From Pirellulales bacterium (lineage in GTDB: Bacteria; Planctomycetota; Planctomycetia; Pirellulales; DATAWG01), in assembly GCA_036267355.1 (NCBI GenBank), contig DATAWG010000102.1, forward strand, positions 34,106-98,105: a stretch of 64,000 nucleotides of DNA, in the 5' to 3' direction. How positions within the stretch are numbered: position 1 is the first letter of the stretch; every line of letters starts with the position of its first letter. A program made the position numbers and the translations under genes. Below, piece after piece: positions 44,251-52,431 of the stretch. Under the pieces are notes generated by a model. It did not search any database. It was not told the DNA's origin and saw only the letters and a list, made by a program, of their open reading frames with translations.

Positions 44251-45585
44251 TCACAGTCCGTAGCGTTTTCGCTTTCGGTAAAGCGTGCTCGGATCGATGC
44301 CGAGCACCGCGGCCGCTTCGTCCATCGTTTCGGTGCACCCGAGGATGCGGCGGATGTGCTCGGCTTCGAGTTCGTCGAGCGTGGCCCGGCCACCGACCTC
44401 CACCGCGGCGCCGGTCGGCGATGAGCCGATTTGTGCGGGCAGATCGGATAGGCCGACGTAATCGGTCGATGCCAGGATCACGCCTCGCTCGATGGCGTTG
44501 CGCAGCTCGCGAACATTGCCGGGCCAGCGATAGCGCACGATCGCGGCAATCGCTTCTGGTGTAAAGCTTTTCGCCGGCTTGACGCCGTGTCGCGAAAAGA
44601 ATCGCAGCAGATGATTTGCGAGAACAGGAATATCGGCCCGGCGCTCGCGCAGCGGCGGCAGATCGATTTCGATCACATTGAGCCGGTAGAGGAGATCCTC
44701 TCGAAACGTGCCCGAGGCAACCGCTGCGCTCAGATCGCGATTGGTTGCCGCCATCAGCCTTACATCGCAAACGCGAGTTTGTGCTTCGCCGACGCGCTCA
44801 TATCGTTTTTCCTGCAACAACCGCAGCAGCTTCGGCTGCAGCGCCAGCGGCAGCTCGCCGATTTCGTCGAGAAAGAGCGTGCCCCCTTTTGCGGCCGCGA
44901 CCTTTCCGAGCGTGTCTTGCACGGCGCCGGTAAACGAGCCGCGGGCATGGCCGAATAGTTCGCTTTCCAACAAGTCGGCCGACAGGCTGGGGCAGTGAAC
45001 CGTTACGAAGGGACCTGCAGCGCGCGGACTGCGGGCATGGATGGCGCGGGCCAGCACGCCCTTGCCGGTCCCGCTTTCGCCCCGCAGCAGCACGGTCGCT
45101 TCGCTCGCCGCGACTTTGAACGCCATTTCGAGCGCGAGCTGCATCACTGCGACTTCCGTCTTCAGATCGGCCTCGGGGACGACGCCCCTCACCTGCTCTT
45201 CGAGATCTTCCACCTTGGTCTGCAGGCGGTGCATGCGCTGCGAACGATCCAGCACGAGCCGAAGCTGCTGCGGAGTGAACGGCTTTGGAAGATAATCGAA
45301 CGCGCCGCGGCGCATCGCTTCCACGGCCGTCTCGATCGTGGCATATGCGGTGACGACGATCACATCCAGGCCGGGAGCAAGCTGGAGCAGCTCTGGCAGG
45401 AGGTCGAGGCCGTGTTCCAATCCAAGCCGCAGGTCGAGGAAGGCCACGTCGAACACCAGGTGGCCGAGCAATTGTTTGGCCCGATCACCGCTATCGGCTT
45501 CGGTGACCCGATGATCGAGGGTTTCCAAAGCCAAGCGCAGCGAGCGGCGCAAACTTAGATCGTCGTCGATTAGCAAGACATTCAT
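44251..45585 (-). CDS. NtrC-type sigma-54 dependent response regulator
   Basis: The protein has 444 residues from ATG 45585 (MNVLLIDDD). The receiver domain has the acidic pocket LIDDD and phospho-acceptor Asp 51 (FLDLRLG). The AAA+ domain has Walker A GESGTGKG, the sigma-54 contact loop as GSFTGA (usually GAFTGA), Walker B GGTLFLDEIGELPL and RWPGNVREL. A Fis-type HTH ends the protein (DEAAAVLGIDPSTLYRKRKR). It activates sigma-54 promoters when phosphorylated. It is divergent from kdpFABC with a sigma-54 promoter match between, so it is the likely kdp activator in place of KdpE, which belongs to the OmpR family. Confidence 0.94.
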   Translation of the reverse strand: MNVLLIDDDLSLRRSLRLALETLDHRVTEADSGDRAKQLLGHLVFDVAFLDLRLGLEHGLDLLPELLQLAPGLDVIVVTAYATIETAVEAMRRGAFDYLPKPFTPQQLRLVLDRSQRMHRLQTKVEDLEEQVRGVVPEADLKTEVAVMQLALEMAFKVAASEATVLLRGESGTGKGVLARAIHARSPRAAGPFVTVHCPSLSADLLESELFGHARGSFTGAVQDTLGKVAAAKGGTLFLDEIGELPLALQPKLLRLLQEKRYERVGEAQTRVCDVRLMAATNRDLSAAVASGTFREDLLYRLNVIEIDLPPLRERRADIPVLANHLLRFFSRHGVKPAKSFTPEAIAAIVRYRWPGNVRELRNAIERGVILASTDYVGLSDLPAQIGSSPTGAAVEVGGRATLDELEAEHIRRILGCTETMDEAAAVLGIDPSTLYRKRKRYGL

Positions 45586-45762
45586 GAAGTCGACCGCTAG
45601 TTCACGGATGCGAACCGGATGGCGCAAAAAAGGGAAACGTGCACCATCGCAAGCATTGTGCCGTTTTTGGGCGAACGCACAACTCTCCAATTCTACCCGC
45701 GAAACGACGGGCTTTTGGAAAGGACGCGAGCGCACATTCGACAGGGCGCGTGTGCGATTCGT

Positions 45763-45792
45763 GCAATTTGCGATTTCGAGTGTGCGAATTGC
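45763..45792 (+). promoter_or_regulatory. Candidate upstream activator sites for the kdp promoter
   Basis: Two related palindromic 9-mers, GCAATTTGC (45763-45771) and GCGAATTGC (45784-45792), begin exactly 21 bp apart, two helical turns. They lie about 85-110 bp before the sigma-54 promoter, a normal enhancer distance for an NtrC-type dimer pair. No footprint is known. Confidence 0.45.
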
Positions 45793-45873
45793 CATGCACG
45801 GTCGATTGCGGTTTGTCGCCGCAATTCTCTTAACTCCGCGTGCAAGAGCCGTTTGCAATCGCGAGCGAACGAG

Positions 45874-45889
45874 CGGCACATGAGTTGCT
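45874..45889 (+). promoter_or_regulatory. Sigma-54 promoter reading toward kdpFABC
   Basis: CGGCACATGAGTTGCT matches TGGCACG-N4-TTGCW, with the invariant GG and GC separated by exactly 10 bp. Two positions differ (first T to C; G after CAC to A). Transcription would start near 45900 and give a leader of about 240 nt containing the family D palindrome. Confidence 0.6.
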
Positions 45890-45901
45890 TCCCAGCCTCA
45901 A

Positions 45902-46056
45902 GACACTAGCCCGAAGCGTAAGCGAGGGAGCCTTGCAACGAGGGCATCTTCTCGGGCCGCATGACGGCCAAGCCGAATGTGAATCGCCTGTTAGACGGTT
46001 AACGAGGGCAATCCGCAGCAGGAGCGCGCCCTCGCTAACGCTTCGGGCTCGTGTCC
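45902..46056. repeat. Inverted repeat, family D, in the kdp leader
   Basis: The left arm GACACTAGCCCGAAGCGTAA plus GCGAGGGAG and the right arm CCCTCGCTAACGCTTCGGGC plus TCGTGTC are complementary over about 29 bp. It lies immediately downstream of the predicted sigma-54 start point. This and the two sites above account for the 552-bp regulator-kdp gap. Confidence 0.7.
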
Positions 46057-46137
46057 GGATCGGCGAGTTGCACACAACACCTGGCATCGACGGAACACAA
46101 TGTCGCGGGAGTGATGCCGCGATGGGAGCACATTTTC

Positions 46138-46233
46138 ATGGATCTTGCGTTTTGGATTCCGGTTCTGGTCGTCGCCGGATTGGCGGTGCTGGGATTGATG
46201 TTCGCCTTCGTCGTGGCGTGTGAACACGTTTGA
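46138..46233 (+). CDS. 31-residue membrane peptide upstream of kdpF
   Basis: ATG 46138 with GGGAG 9 bp upstream encodes a single hydrophobic helix beginning MDLAFWIPVLVVAGLAVLGL and ending ACEHV. It is followed after 11 bp by kdpF. Its size, position and hydrophobicity suggest a second small subunit or regulator of the Kdp complex. I do not recognise a named family. Too short for standard gene callers. Confidence 0.6.
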   Translation: MDLAFWIPVLVVAGLAVLGLMFAFVVACEHV

Positions 46234-46244
46234 AAGGAAGTGCC

Positions 46245-46331
46245 GTGTTTCTGACATTGCTTGCGGCCGTCGTGACGTTGCTGTTGCTGGTCTATCTATT
46301 TGCCGCGCTGATGCGCCCGGAATGGTTTTGA
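46245..46331 (+). CDS. kdpF: KdpF-like small subunit of the potassium-transporting ATPase
   Basis: GTG 46245 with AAGGAAG 6-7 bp upstream encodes 28 residues: MFLTLLAAVVTLLLLVYLFA, then ALMRPEWF. KdpF is a single-helix peptide that stabilises KdpABC in the membrane. The C-terminal ALxRPExF pattern is typical. It lies between the 31-residue membrane peptide and kdpA; a family A palindrome occupies most of the 213-bp gap to kdpA. Confidence 0.82.
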   Translation: MFLTLLAAVVTLLLLVYLFAALMRPEWF

Positions 46332-46371
46332 ATCGCACGAGACGCGATTCTTGCGCCGCCGGAATTGCGCA

Positions 46372-46477
46372 TCAGGCTCGGCCGAACAATAACTTCTCCG
46401 CACGCCCCCTCTTCCTTGCGGGAGAGGGCAGGGTGGAGGGGTTCGAAAAACGGAAGTACTTTTCGGCCGAGCTAAGG
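46372..46477. repeat. Dispersed palindromic element, family A, copy 3
   Basis: The left arm is AGGCTCGGCCGAACAATAAC and the right arm GGAAGTACTTTTCGGCCGAG. An inner CCCCCTCTTCC/GGGAGAGGG core lies between. It is located between kdpF and kdpA. Confidence 0.78.
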
Positions 46478-46544
46478 TTGCCCTGCACAAGCTGACGCTT
46501 CGTGCATTTCTAAGTTCGTTTTTGCTTTCAGCCGCCAGAGGTCC

Positions 46545-48389
46545 ATGCTCATGTTCTGGATTTTGCCGACACTTGTTCTTGTCATTGCCACGGTCGTGGC
46601 GATTCCACTGGGATATTTTCAGGCATGGATATTCGATACCGATTTCCGTCCGCCGCGGCTTTTGGCATGGTTCGAGCGCCGCGTCGACACCGGTCCGCAG
46701 AAGTGGCAGAAGTATTTGATGGCGCTGCTGACTTTCAATGTATTCGCGTTTCTGATTGGTTTCGCGGTGTTGGCCTTGCAGCCATTTCATCCCCATTTTC
46801 TCAATCCCGATGGGAAGGGGATGCTCGCGCCGAGCACGATTTTCAACACGATGTGCTCGTTCTTGAGCAACACCAATTTGCAGCACTACTCCGGCGAAGC
46901 GCATTTGTCGTATGGCAGCCAGTTGTTCGCCATCGCCTGGAGCCAATTCATCAGCCCTGTGATCGGGCTGGCAGCGCTGGTGGCAATGATCCGCGGACTG
47001 CGCGGCGATCCCCATATGGGCAATTTCTATGTCGACATGTGGCGCGGCGTCGTCTATCTGTTCTTGCCGGTGGCGCTCGTTATCGCGGTGATGTTGATGG
47101 CCTGCGGCATGCCCATGACGATGAAAGGCAATGTCGACGTAGCGACGGTCGAGGCCGGCGCGATGGGCCATGCCGACGACGGAGCCGCCAAACCGCAAGC
47201 AATCGCTCGTGGACCGGTCGCGGCCGTGGTGGCGATCAAGCAAATCGGCACCAACGGCGGCGGATTTTTTGGAACCAACTCCGCCCATCCCTTCGAGAAT
47301 CCGAACGGATGGAGCAACTTGATCGAATGCGTGTGCATCATCATGCTGCCAATCGCTTGCCTCGTGATGTTCGGCCGAATGCTGCGGAATATGCCGCACG
47401 CTCGTGTGATCTACGGCGTCATGTTCGTCCTCTCGGTCGCGACGGTCGTGTGGTGTATCCGCTGGGACACCGCACGGCCTAACCCCGGCCTTACCGGTCT
47501 GAAGAATTCCAAGAGCTACGACGTCGATGCGCCGATGGCCGACGGGGGCAAGATCGCCCTGAGCGTGCCGGCGCTGGCCGGTTTGCCGGTCGATCAATCG
47601 CTGGGGAATTTGGAAGGGAAGGAGCTCCGCTTCGGCACGGCCGCGGGAGCCACCTGGGTCGCGTTTACCACCAACACCTCCAACGGCTCGGCCAACTGCT
47701 CGCACGACAGCCTCAATCCGCTCGCCTGCATCACGCCGCTCACCGGAATGTGGCTCAACTGCATTTGGGGCGGCGTCGGCGTCGGCTTGATCAACTTGTT
47801 GGTCTACCTGATCATCGGCGTGTTTCTCGCCGGATTGATGGTCGGTCGAACGCCCGAGTATCTCGGCAAGAAAGTCGAGGCCCGCGAGATGAAGCTCGCC
47901 TCGCTCGCGCTGTTGATCCATCCGCTGATGATTTTGGCGCCGGCCGGTTTGTTCGTCGCCACCGACTGGGGACTGAAAACCGAGGGCAACCCTGGCTCCC
48001 ACGGATTCTACGAGATTCTCTATGAATTCACGTCCGCCTCGGCCAACAACGGATCGGAATGCGGCGGCGTCGGAAACACATTCGGCTTCAACAATCCCGA
48101 CGCAAATCCATCGCCGCCGGCCATCTACGCCGTGCCCCTGGATATCGCGACCGGCCTTGTAATGCTCATCAGCCGATTCATTCCGATCATCGCCCCGGTG
48201 GCCATTGCGGGCTATCTGGCGGTCAAGAAACCAACGCCGTTCACCGTGGGAACCTTGCGCACCGACACGCTGACTTTCGGCTTCGTGATATTGGGAACCA
48301 TCCTGCTCGTGGGAGCCCTTTTGTTCCTCCCCGCGGCCGTGCTGGGGCCGGTGGCGGAGCATTTAGGACCAATGCCGTTTGGAAACTGA
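46545..48389 (+). CDS. kdpA: Potassium-transporting ATPase subunit A
   Basis: The 614-residue protein starts at ATG 46545 with AGAGG just upstream (46551 is an alternative). KdpA is the channel-like K+ translocating subunit of the high-affinity Kdp P-type ATPase. The four selectivity-filter regions are visible: LSNTNLQHYSGE, TNGGGFFGTNSAHPFENPNG, TSNGSANCSHDSLNPLA and SASANNGSECGG. About ten membrane helices. It is somewhat longer than E. coli KdpA (557), mainly through loops such as around residues 200-230 and 320-350. Confidence 0.97.
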   Translation: MLMFWILPTLVLVIATVVAIPLGYFQAWIFDTDFRPPRLLAWFERRVDTGPQKWQKYLMALLTFNVFAFLIGFAVLALQPFHPHFLNPDGKGMLAPSTIFNTMCSFLSNTNLQHYSGEAHLSYGSQLFAIAWSQFISPVIGLAALVAMIRGLRGDPHMGNFYVDMWRGVVYLFLPVALVIAVMLMACGMPMTMKGNVDVATVEAGAMGHADDGAAKPQAIARGPVAAVVAIKQIGTNGGGFFGTNSAHPFENPNGWSNLIECVCIIMLPIACLVMFGRMLRNMPHARVIYGVMFVLSVATVVWCIRWDTARPNPGLTGLKNSKSYDVDAPMADGGKIALSVPALAGLPVDQSLGNLEGKELRFGTAAGATWVAFTTNTSNGSANCSHDSLNPLACITPLTGMWLNCIWGGVGVGLINLLVYLIIGVFLAGLMVGRTPEYLGKKVEAREMKLASLALLIHPLMILAPAGLFVATDWGLKTEGNPGSHGFYEILYEFTSASANNGSECGGVGNTFGFNNPDANPSPPAIYAVPLDIATGLVMLISRFIPIIAPVAIAGYLAVKKPTPFTVGTLRTDTLTFGFVILGTILLVGALLFLPAAVLGPVAEHLGPMPFGN

Positions 48390-48393
48390 GGAC

Positions 48394-48482
48394 TGTAGCA
48401 GGCACACTCCGTGTGCCGTCGGTGCGCCGCGGCGCGTTGCGCACAGAGCAGCGCCGACGGCACACGGCGTGTGCCTGCTACT
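48394..48482. repeat. Dispersed palindromic repeat, family B, copy 2 (full)
   Basis: The arms TGTAGCAGGCACACTCCGTG and CACGGCGTGTGCCTGCTAC surround the same CAGAGCAGCG-containing core as the copy at 7931-8019. It sits between kdpA and kdpB. Confidence 0.8.
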
Positions 48483-48554
48483 TTGCTTGCGGCTCCGCCG
48501 CGCCGTGACGTTCCGGCAGCGGCGATGAAAAGGTGCGATCTAAGGAAAGCAAGT

Positions 48555-50747
48555 ATGTCTACGATGATGATTCAAGAAAAACCATCGGCCGAAGGTGGTT
48601 CGCCGCAGGATGCCAAGCTTGCCCGCCGGCTGAGCCGCCGGCAAGGATTGTTCGCCCCGGAATTGCTCCGCAGGGCGTTGAAACAATCGTTCGTCATGCT
48701 CCGGCCCGACATCCAGTGGAAGAACCCGGTGATGTTCGTGGTCGAAGTCGGCACCGTGCTGAGCATTATTTTCACGATCGCGACCATCGCGGGCGCGGGG
48801 GGCTTGGCCCCGGTTCCGTATTTAATCCAGTTGGATGTTTGGTTGTTTCTGACGGTGCTGTTTGCCAACTTCGCTTCCGCATTGGCCGAGGCCCGCGGCA
48901 AGGCGCAGGCCGATGCCCTGCGCAAGACACGGCAGCAAACGCCGGCGTTTCGCCTGATGAAAACCGGCATGCTGGAAGAAACCGTTTCGACGGCGCTCCA
49001 AGCCGGCGATCAGGTCGTGGTCGAAGCGGGGCAATTCATTCCCGGCGACGGTGAGATCATCGAAGGCGTGGCGTCGGTCGACGAATCGGCCATCACGGGC
49101 GAATCGGCTCCCGTCATCCGCGAAGCCGGTGGCGATCGGTCCGGCGTGACCGGCGGCACGCGCGTGCTTTCCGACCGCATCGTCGTCGAGATCACGGCCA
49201 CGGCCGGCAAATCGTTTCTCGATCGCATGATCGCGCTCGTCGAGGGAGCGATCCGCCAGCGAACGCCGAACGAAATTGCGCTGTCGCTGGTTCTCGCCGC
49301 CTTCACGCTTATCTTCCTGATCGTCACCGCTGCGCTCTGGCCGATGGCCCTCAACGCGGAAACGTATATGCAGGCATACGCCAACCGTCCGAATCCGCTG
49401 CATAGTCTTGGCACCGATATTCCCACGCTGGTGGCCTTGCTGGTTTGCTTGATTCCGACCACGATCGGCGCTCTGTTGGCCGCGATCGGCATCGCTGGAA
49501 TGGACCGTGCGTTGCGGGCCAACATCCTCGCCAAGAGCGGCAAGGCCGTCGAGGTCGCCGGCGATGTTGACACGCTGTTGCTCGACAAGACCGGCACGAT
49601 TACGATCGGCAATCGCAAAGCAACGCAATTCGTGCCAATGGACGGCTTCACCGCCGAGCAACTCGGGGAGCTCGCGGCACTGGCGTCGTTTGCCGATCAG
49701 ACGCCCGAGGGCAAAAGCATCGTCGAATTGCACCGCCAGCTTGCGAAGAGTGCTGGCGGCGCCGGCGGCGCAACGGCTCGATTGGCCGAAGCGATTCCGG
49801 CGGACGCTCGGTTCGTGGCATTCACGGCTCAAACGCGCATGAGCGGCATCGATTTGCCCGGCATGCGATCGATCCGCAAGGGCGCGCCCGAGGCGGTGCT
49901 CGACCACGTCAAAACCCTGCAGGGGCATATCGCCCATCGCTGCAAGGAGCAGGTCGACACGGTCGCGTCCCAAGGCGCGACGCCGCTCTTGGTTTGCGAA
50001 GGAAATCGAATTGCCGGCATGGTCGTGCTGGAAGACATCTTGAAGCCCGACATCCGCGATCGCTTCGAACGGTTGCGCCGGATGGGCCTGCGCACGGTAA
50101 TGGTCACCGGCGACAATCCACTCACCGCTTCGACGATCGCCCGGCAGGCAGGCGTCGACGATTTCATCGCTCAAGCCACGCCCGAGGCGAAGCTGGCCTA
50201 CATTCGCAAGGAACAGGCGGCGGGCAAACTCGTCGCGATGATGGGCGACGGCACCAACGACGCCCCCGCGCTGGCCCAGGCCGACGTCGGCGTCGCCATG
50301 AATTCCGGCACGCAAGCCGCCAAGGAAGCGGGAAACATGGTCGATCTCGACAGCGATCCGACGAAGTTGATCGAAGTCGTCGAAATCGGCAAGCAACTTC
50401 TGATGACCCGCGGCGCCCTGACGACCTTCTCGATCGCCAACGACCTGGCCAAGTATTTCGCGATCGTGCCGGCCTTGTTCGCGGCCAACCTGCCGTGGCT
50501 CAAAAGCTTCGACATCATGAATCTGCACTCCGCGACGTCGGCGATCCTTTCGGCAGTCATCTTCAATGCCGTCATTATTCCACTATTGATCCCCATCGCG
50601 CTGAAGGGCGTGGCGTATCGGCCCGTCGGCGCCGACGCGCTGCTGCGGCGAAATCTGTTGATCTGGGGGCTGGGTGGCGTGATCGTGCCGTTCGTGGGCA
50701 TCAAAATCATCGACGTCGTGCTGTTGCACCTGCACATGGTGCCTTGA
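48555..50747 (+). CDS. kdpB: Potassium-transporting ATPase ATP-binding subunit B
   Basis: The protein has 730 residues from ATG 48555 (AAGGAAAG upstream). The frame is open to 48411, but that part overlaps the family B repeat. This P-type ATPase subunit carries the actuator motif TGESAPV, the phosphorylated Asp in [10 protein letters not shown], the hinge [16 protein letters not shown] and seven or so membrane helices. It couples ATP hydrolysis to K+ uptake through KdpA. Confidence 0.97.
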   Translation: MSTMMIQEKPSAEGGSPQDAKLARRLSRRQGLFAPELLRRALKQSFVMLRPDIQWKNPVMFVVEVGTVLSIIFTIATIAGAGGLAPVPYLIQLDVWLFLTVLFANFASALAEARGKAQADALRKTRQQTPAFRLMKTGMLEETVSTALQAGDQVVVEAGQFIPGDGEIIEGVASVDESAITGESAPVIREAGGDRSGVTGGTRVLSDRIVVEITATAGKSFLDRMIALVEGAIRQRTPNEIALSLVLAAFTLIFLIVTAALWPMALNAETYMQAYANRPNPLHSLGTDIPTLVALLVCLIPTTIGALLAAIGIAGMDRALRANILAKSGKAVEVAGDVDTLLLDKTGTITIGNRKATQFVPMDGFTAEQLGELAALASFADQTPEGKSIVELHRQLAKSAGGAGGATARLAEAIPADARFVAFTAQTRMSGIDLPGMRSIRKGAPEAVLDHVKTLQGHIAHRCKEQVDTVASQGATPLLVCEGNRIAGMVVLEDILKPDIRDRFERLRRMGLRTVMVTGDNPLTASTIARQAGVDDFIAQATPEAKLAYIRKEQAAGKLVAMMGDGTNDAPALAQADVGVAMNSGTQAAKEAGNMVDLDSDPTKLIEVVEIGKQLLMTRGALTTFSIANDLAKYFAIVPALFAANLPWLKSFDIMNLHSATSAILSAVIFNAVIIPLLIPIALKGVAYRPVGADALLRRNLLIWGLGGVIVPFVGIKIIDVVLLHLHMVP

Positions 50748-50862
50748 ACGGCATGGCGAGCGATTGTTGGCGTGGACGTTGGATGGTGCGCCATGGCAAG
50801 CGCAGTCTGCCAGTGTTGAGCCGCGAGTTGGTGCCGTTCTAATCTAAAACGCGAGACACGAT

Positions 50863-51897
50863 ATGATTCAAAATTTGCGTGCGAACTTGTGGTTGATCGT
50901 TTTGTCGCTATTGATGTGCTGTGTGCTGTATCCGCTGATGTTGCTCGCGGTCGGGCAGATCGCATTTTCCACTAGCGCCGAAGGAAGCCTGATCGTCGAT
51001 CGCAACGGCCAGACGATCGGATCACGCTTGATCGCGCAGCCGTTCAGCGGCGACCAATATTTTCAGCCTCGCCCATCCGCCGCGTCGTACAACGCAGCCG
51101 CCTCGGGGGCGAGCAACTGGGGGGCGAGCAATCCGCAGCTACGCGACCGCGTGGCCCAATCGCTCGGCCCGATCGTGAAATACGCAGCCGGACCGAACAA
51201 AGACAAGCTGGTCGGGCCCGATATCGAAGCATGGTTCAAGAAAGACCGCTTTCAAGACAAGCCCGGAATCGTCGCCCAATGGGCCGATGCCCATAACACG
51301 ACGGCTCAGAACTGGGTCGGAACCACGTTTGACCCAAAGAGCCCGACGCTGCAACAGCAATATGTGTTGGATTGGGAAAAGACGCGTCCAGCCGACATCG
51401 CTCGATTCAAGAAAGATAATCCCGACAAGACGGATCCCGCCCCTTCGGATCTTGCGATTGTGTTCTTCAAGTCGCTCTCGAAGGAGCATCCCGGCACATT
51501 CCCAAGCGCCCAAGACCACACCGTCAACGGCAAGACGGAAAAGCAGATCGCCTTGGTGTCCGAAGGAAGCGATGTGCAGTCGTGGATGTTCGACATGTGG
51601 CTCGAGGCGCATCCCGACGCCGAATTGCAGCAGGTTCCCGGCGACTTGGTGATGGCTTCCGGATCGGGCCTCGATCCCGACATCACGCTCGACGGCGCCG
51701 AATATCAACTCGACCGCGTCGGCGGCGAATGGACGAAACGCGCGAACCGCGATGTGCGCGGCGAAATCGAAGCGATGCTGCAAGACCACGCCACGGCTCC
51801 GCTCGGCGGCCTGGTGGGCGGGAAGCTGATCAACGTGCTGGAAATGAACCTAGCGCTTCGCGACCGCTACGAACCCGCCGGCCCGGCCGCAAAGTAG
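50863..51897 (+). CDS. kdpC: Potassium-transporting ATPase subunit C with large insertion
   Basis: The 344-residue protein far exceeds the usual length of about 190. The N-terminal membrane anchor (LWLIVLSLLMCCVLYPLMLL) and YFQPRPSAASYNAAASGASNW are canonical. The C-terminal VPGDLVMASGSGLDPDITLD and GGKLINVLEMNLALRD are also canonical. Between them, residues 104-256 (51172-51630) are an insertion rich in charged residues and Trp, with no recognised domain. KdpC stabilises the complex and enhances ATP binding. The insertion would lie on the periplasmic side. Confidence 0.93.
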   Translation: MIQNLRANLWLIVLSLLMCCVLYPLMLLAVGQIAFSTSAEGSLIVDRNGQTIGSRLIAQPFSGDQYFQPRPSAASYNAAASGASNWGASNPQLRDRVAQSLGPIVKYAAGPNKDKLVGPDIEAWFKKDRFQDKPGIVAQWADAHNTTAQNWVGTTFDPKSPTLQQQYVLDWEKTRPADIARFKKDNPDKTDPAPSDLAIVFFKSLSKEHPGTFPSAQDHTVNGKTEKQIALVSEGSDVQSWMFDMWLEAHPDAELQQVPGDLVMASGSGLDPDITLDGAEYQLDRVGGEWTKRANRDVRGEIEAMLQDHATAPLGGLVGGKLINVLEMNLALRDRYEPAGPAAK

Positions 51898-52007
51898 ATC
51901 TCGCCGTTCGCAGCCACTAAGCCCAGCGAAGGCCCCGACCCGCCCTCCTTCGTTAATCGTCTTCCCTGCCTTTCCTGGGTCCGCGGTCGCACGTCTCGTC
52001 GTCGCCG

Positions 52008-52047
52008 CCTTGCTAACGCGCTTGAATGCCCCTTCGGGCTCGTGCCA
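52008..52047. repeat. Decayed family D repeat arm
   Basis: GCTAACGC followed by CCCTTCGGGCTCGTGCC resembles the right arm of the kdp-leader repeat with an insertion. It lies in the 534-bp gap after kdpC. Confidence 0.35.
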
Positions 52048-52126
52048 AGATGACTGTTCGCCATAGCTTGTGAAATGTCTGCGAAATGGCGTGTCTTATC
52101 CAAACGCGTCTCGCCGGCCTCTTTTC

Positions 52127-52268
52127 TCACCACCGAGTCACCGAGAACACCGAGATCACAAAACCGAGTCGAAGGCTCGTGTGTTTTACCGTCTGCGTCA
52201 GGGCGTCTTGCTCCTGAAGTTCGGATGCTTTCTGCCGTTCTCGCTGTTCTCTGTGACTCTGCGGTTAG
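52127..52268. repeat. Inverted repeat, family E, downstream of kdpC
   Basis: The left arm CACCGAGTCACCGAGAACAC and the right arm GTTCTCTGTGACTCTGCGGT are imperfect complements over about 28 bp. It is related to the repeats at 7864 and 19233. Confidence 0.6.
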
Positions 52269-52314
52269 CCGTTCGCAATTCTGGCCATAAAATTGCAACA
52301 AATCAGCGATTGAG

Positions 52315-52392
52315 GATCGGCCGAAAAACAACTTCCGGTTTTCAAACCCCACCGCGTGCCCTCTCCCGCGAGGCGAGAGGGGCTGCGGAGCG
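52315..52392. repeat. Dispersed palindromic element, family A, copy 4 (truncated)
   Basis: The left arm AGGATCGGCCGAAAAACAAC and the inner CCCTCTCCC/GGCGAGAGGGG hairpin are present, but the right terminal arm is missing. It lies 40 bp from the 3' end of the RND pump gene. The gap 51898-52431 holds only these repeats. Confidence 0.7.
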
Positions 52393-52431
52393 CGGCCGGC
52401 GGGCACGATTCCAATGGCGCGGCGACGGCGA

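Noticed and set aside
46296-48362. 688-codon minus-strand open frame opposite kdpA
   Set aside because: Low-complexity translation without recognisable protein features; kdpA on the other strand has all family motifs.
48822-50528. 568-codon minus-strand open frame opposite kdpB
   Set aside because: Shadow frame of kdpB with atypical composition.
50790-50830. Another family C repeat between kdpB and kdpC
   Set aside because: Only a short CTGCCAGTG word is shared and no second arm exists.
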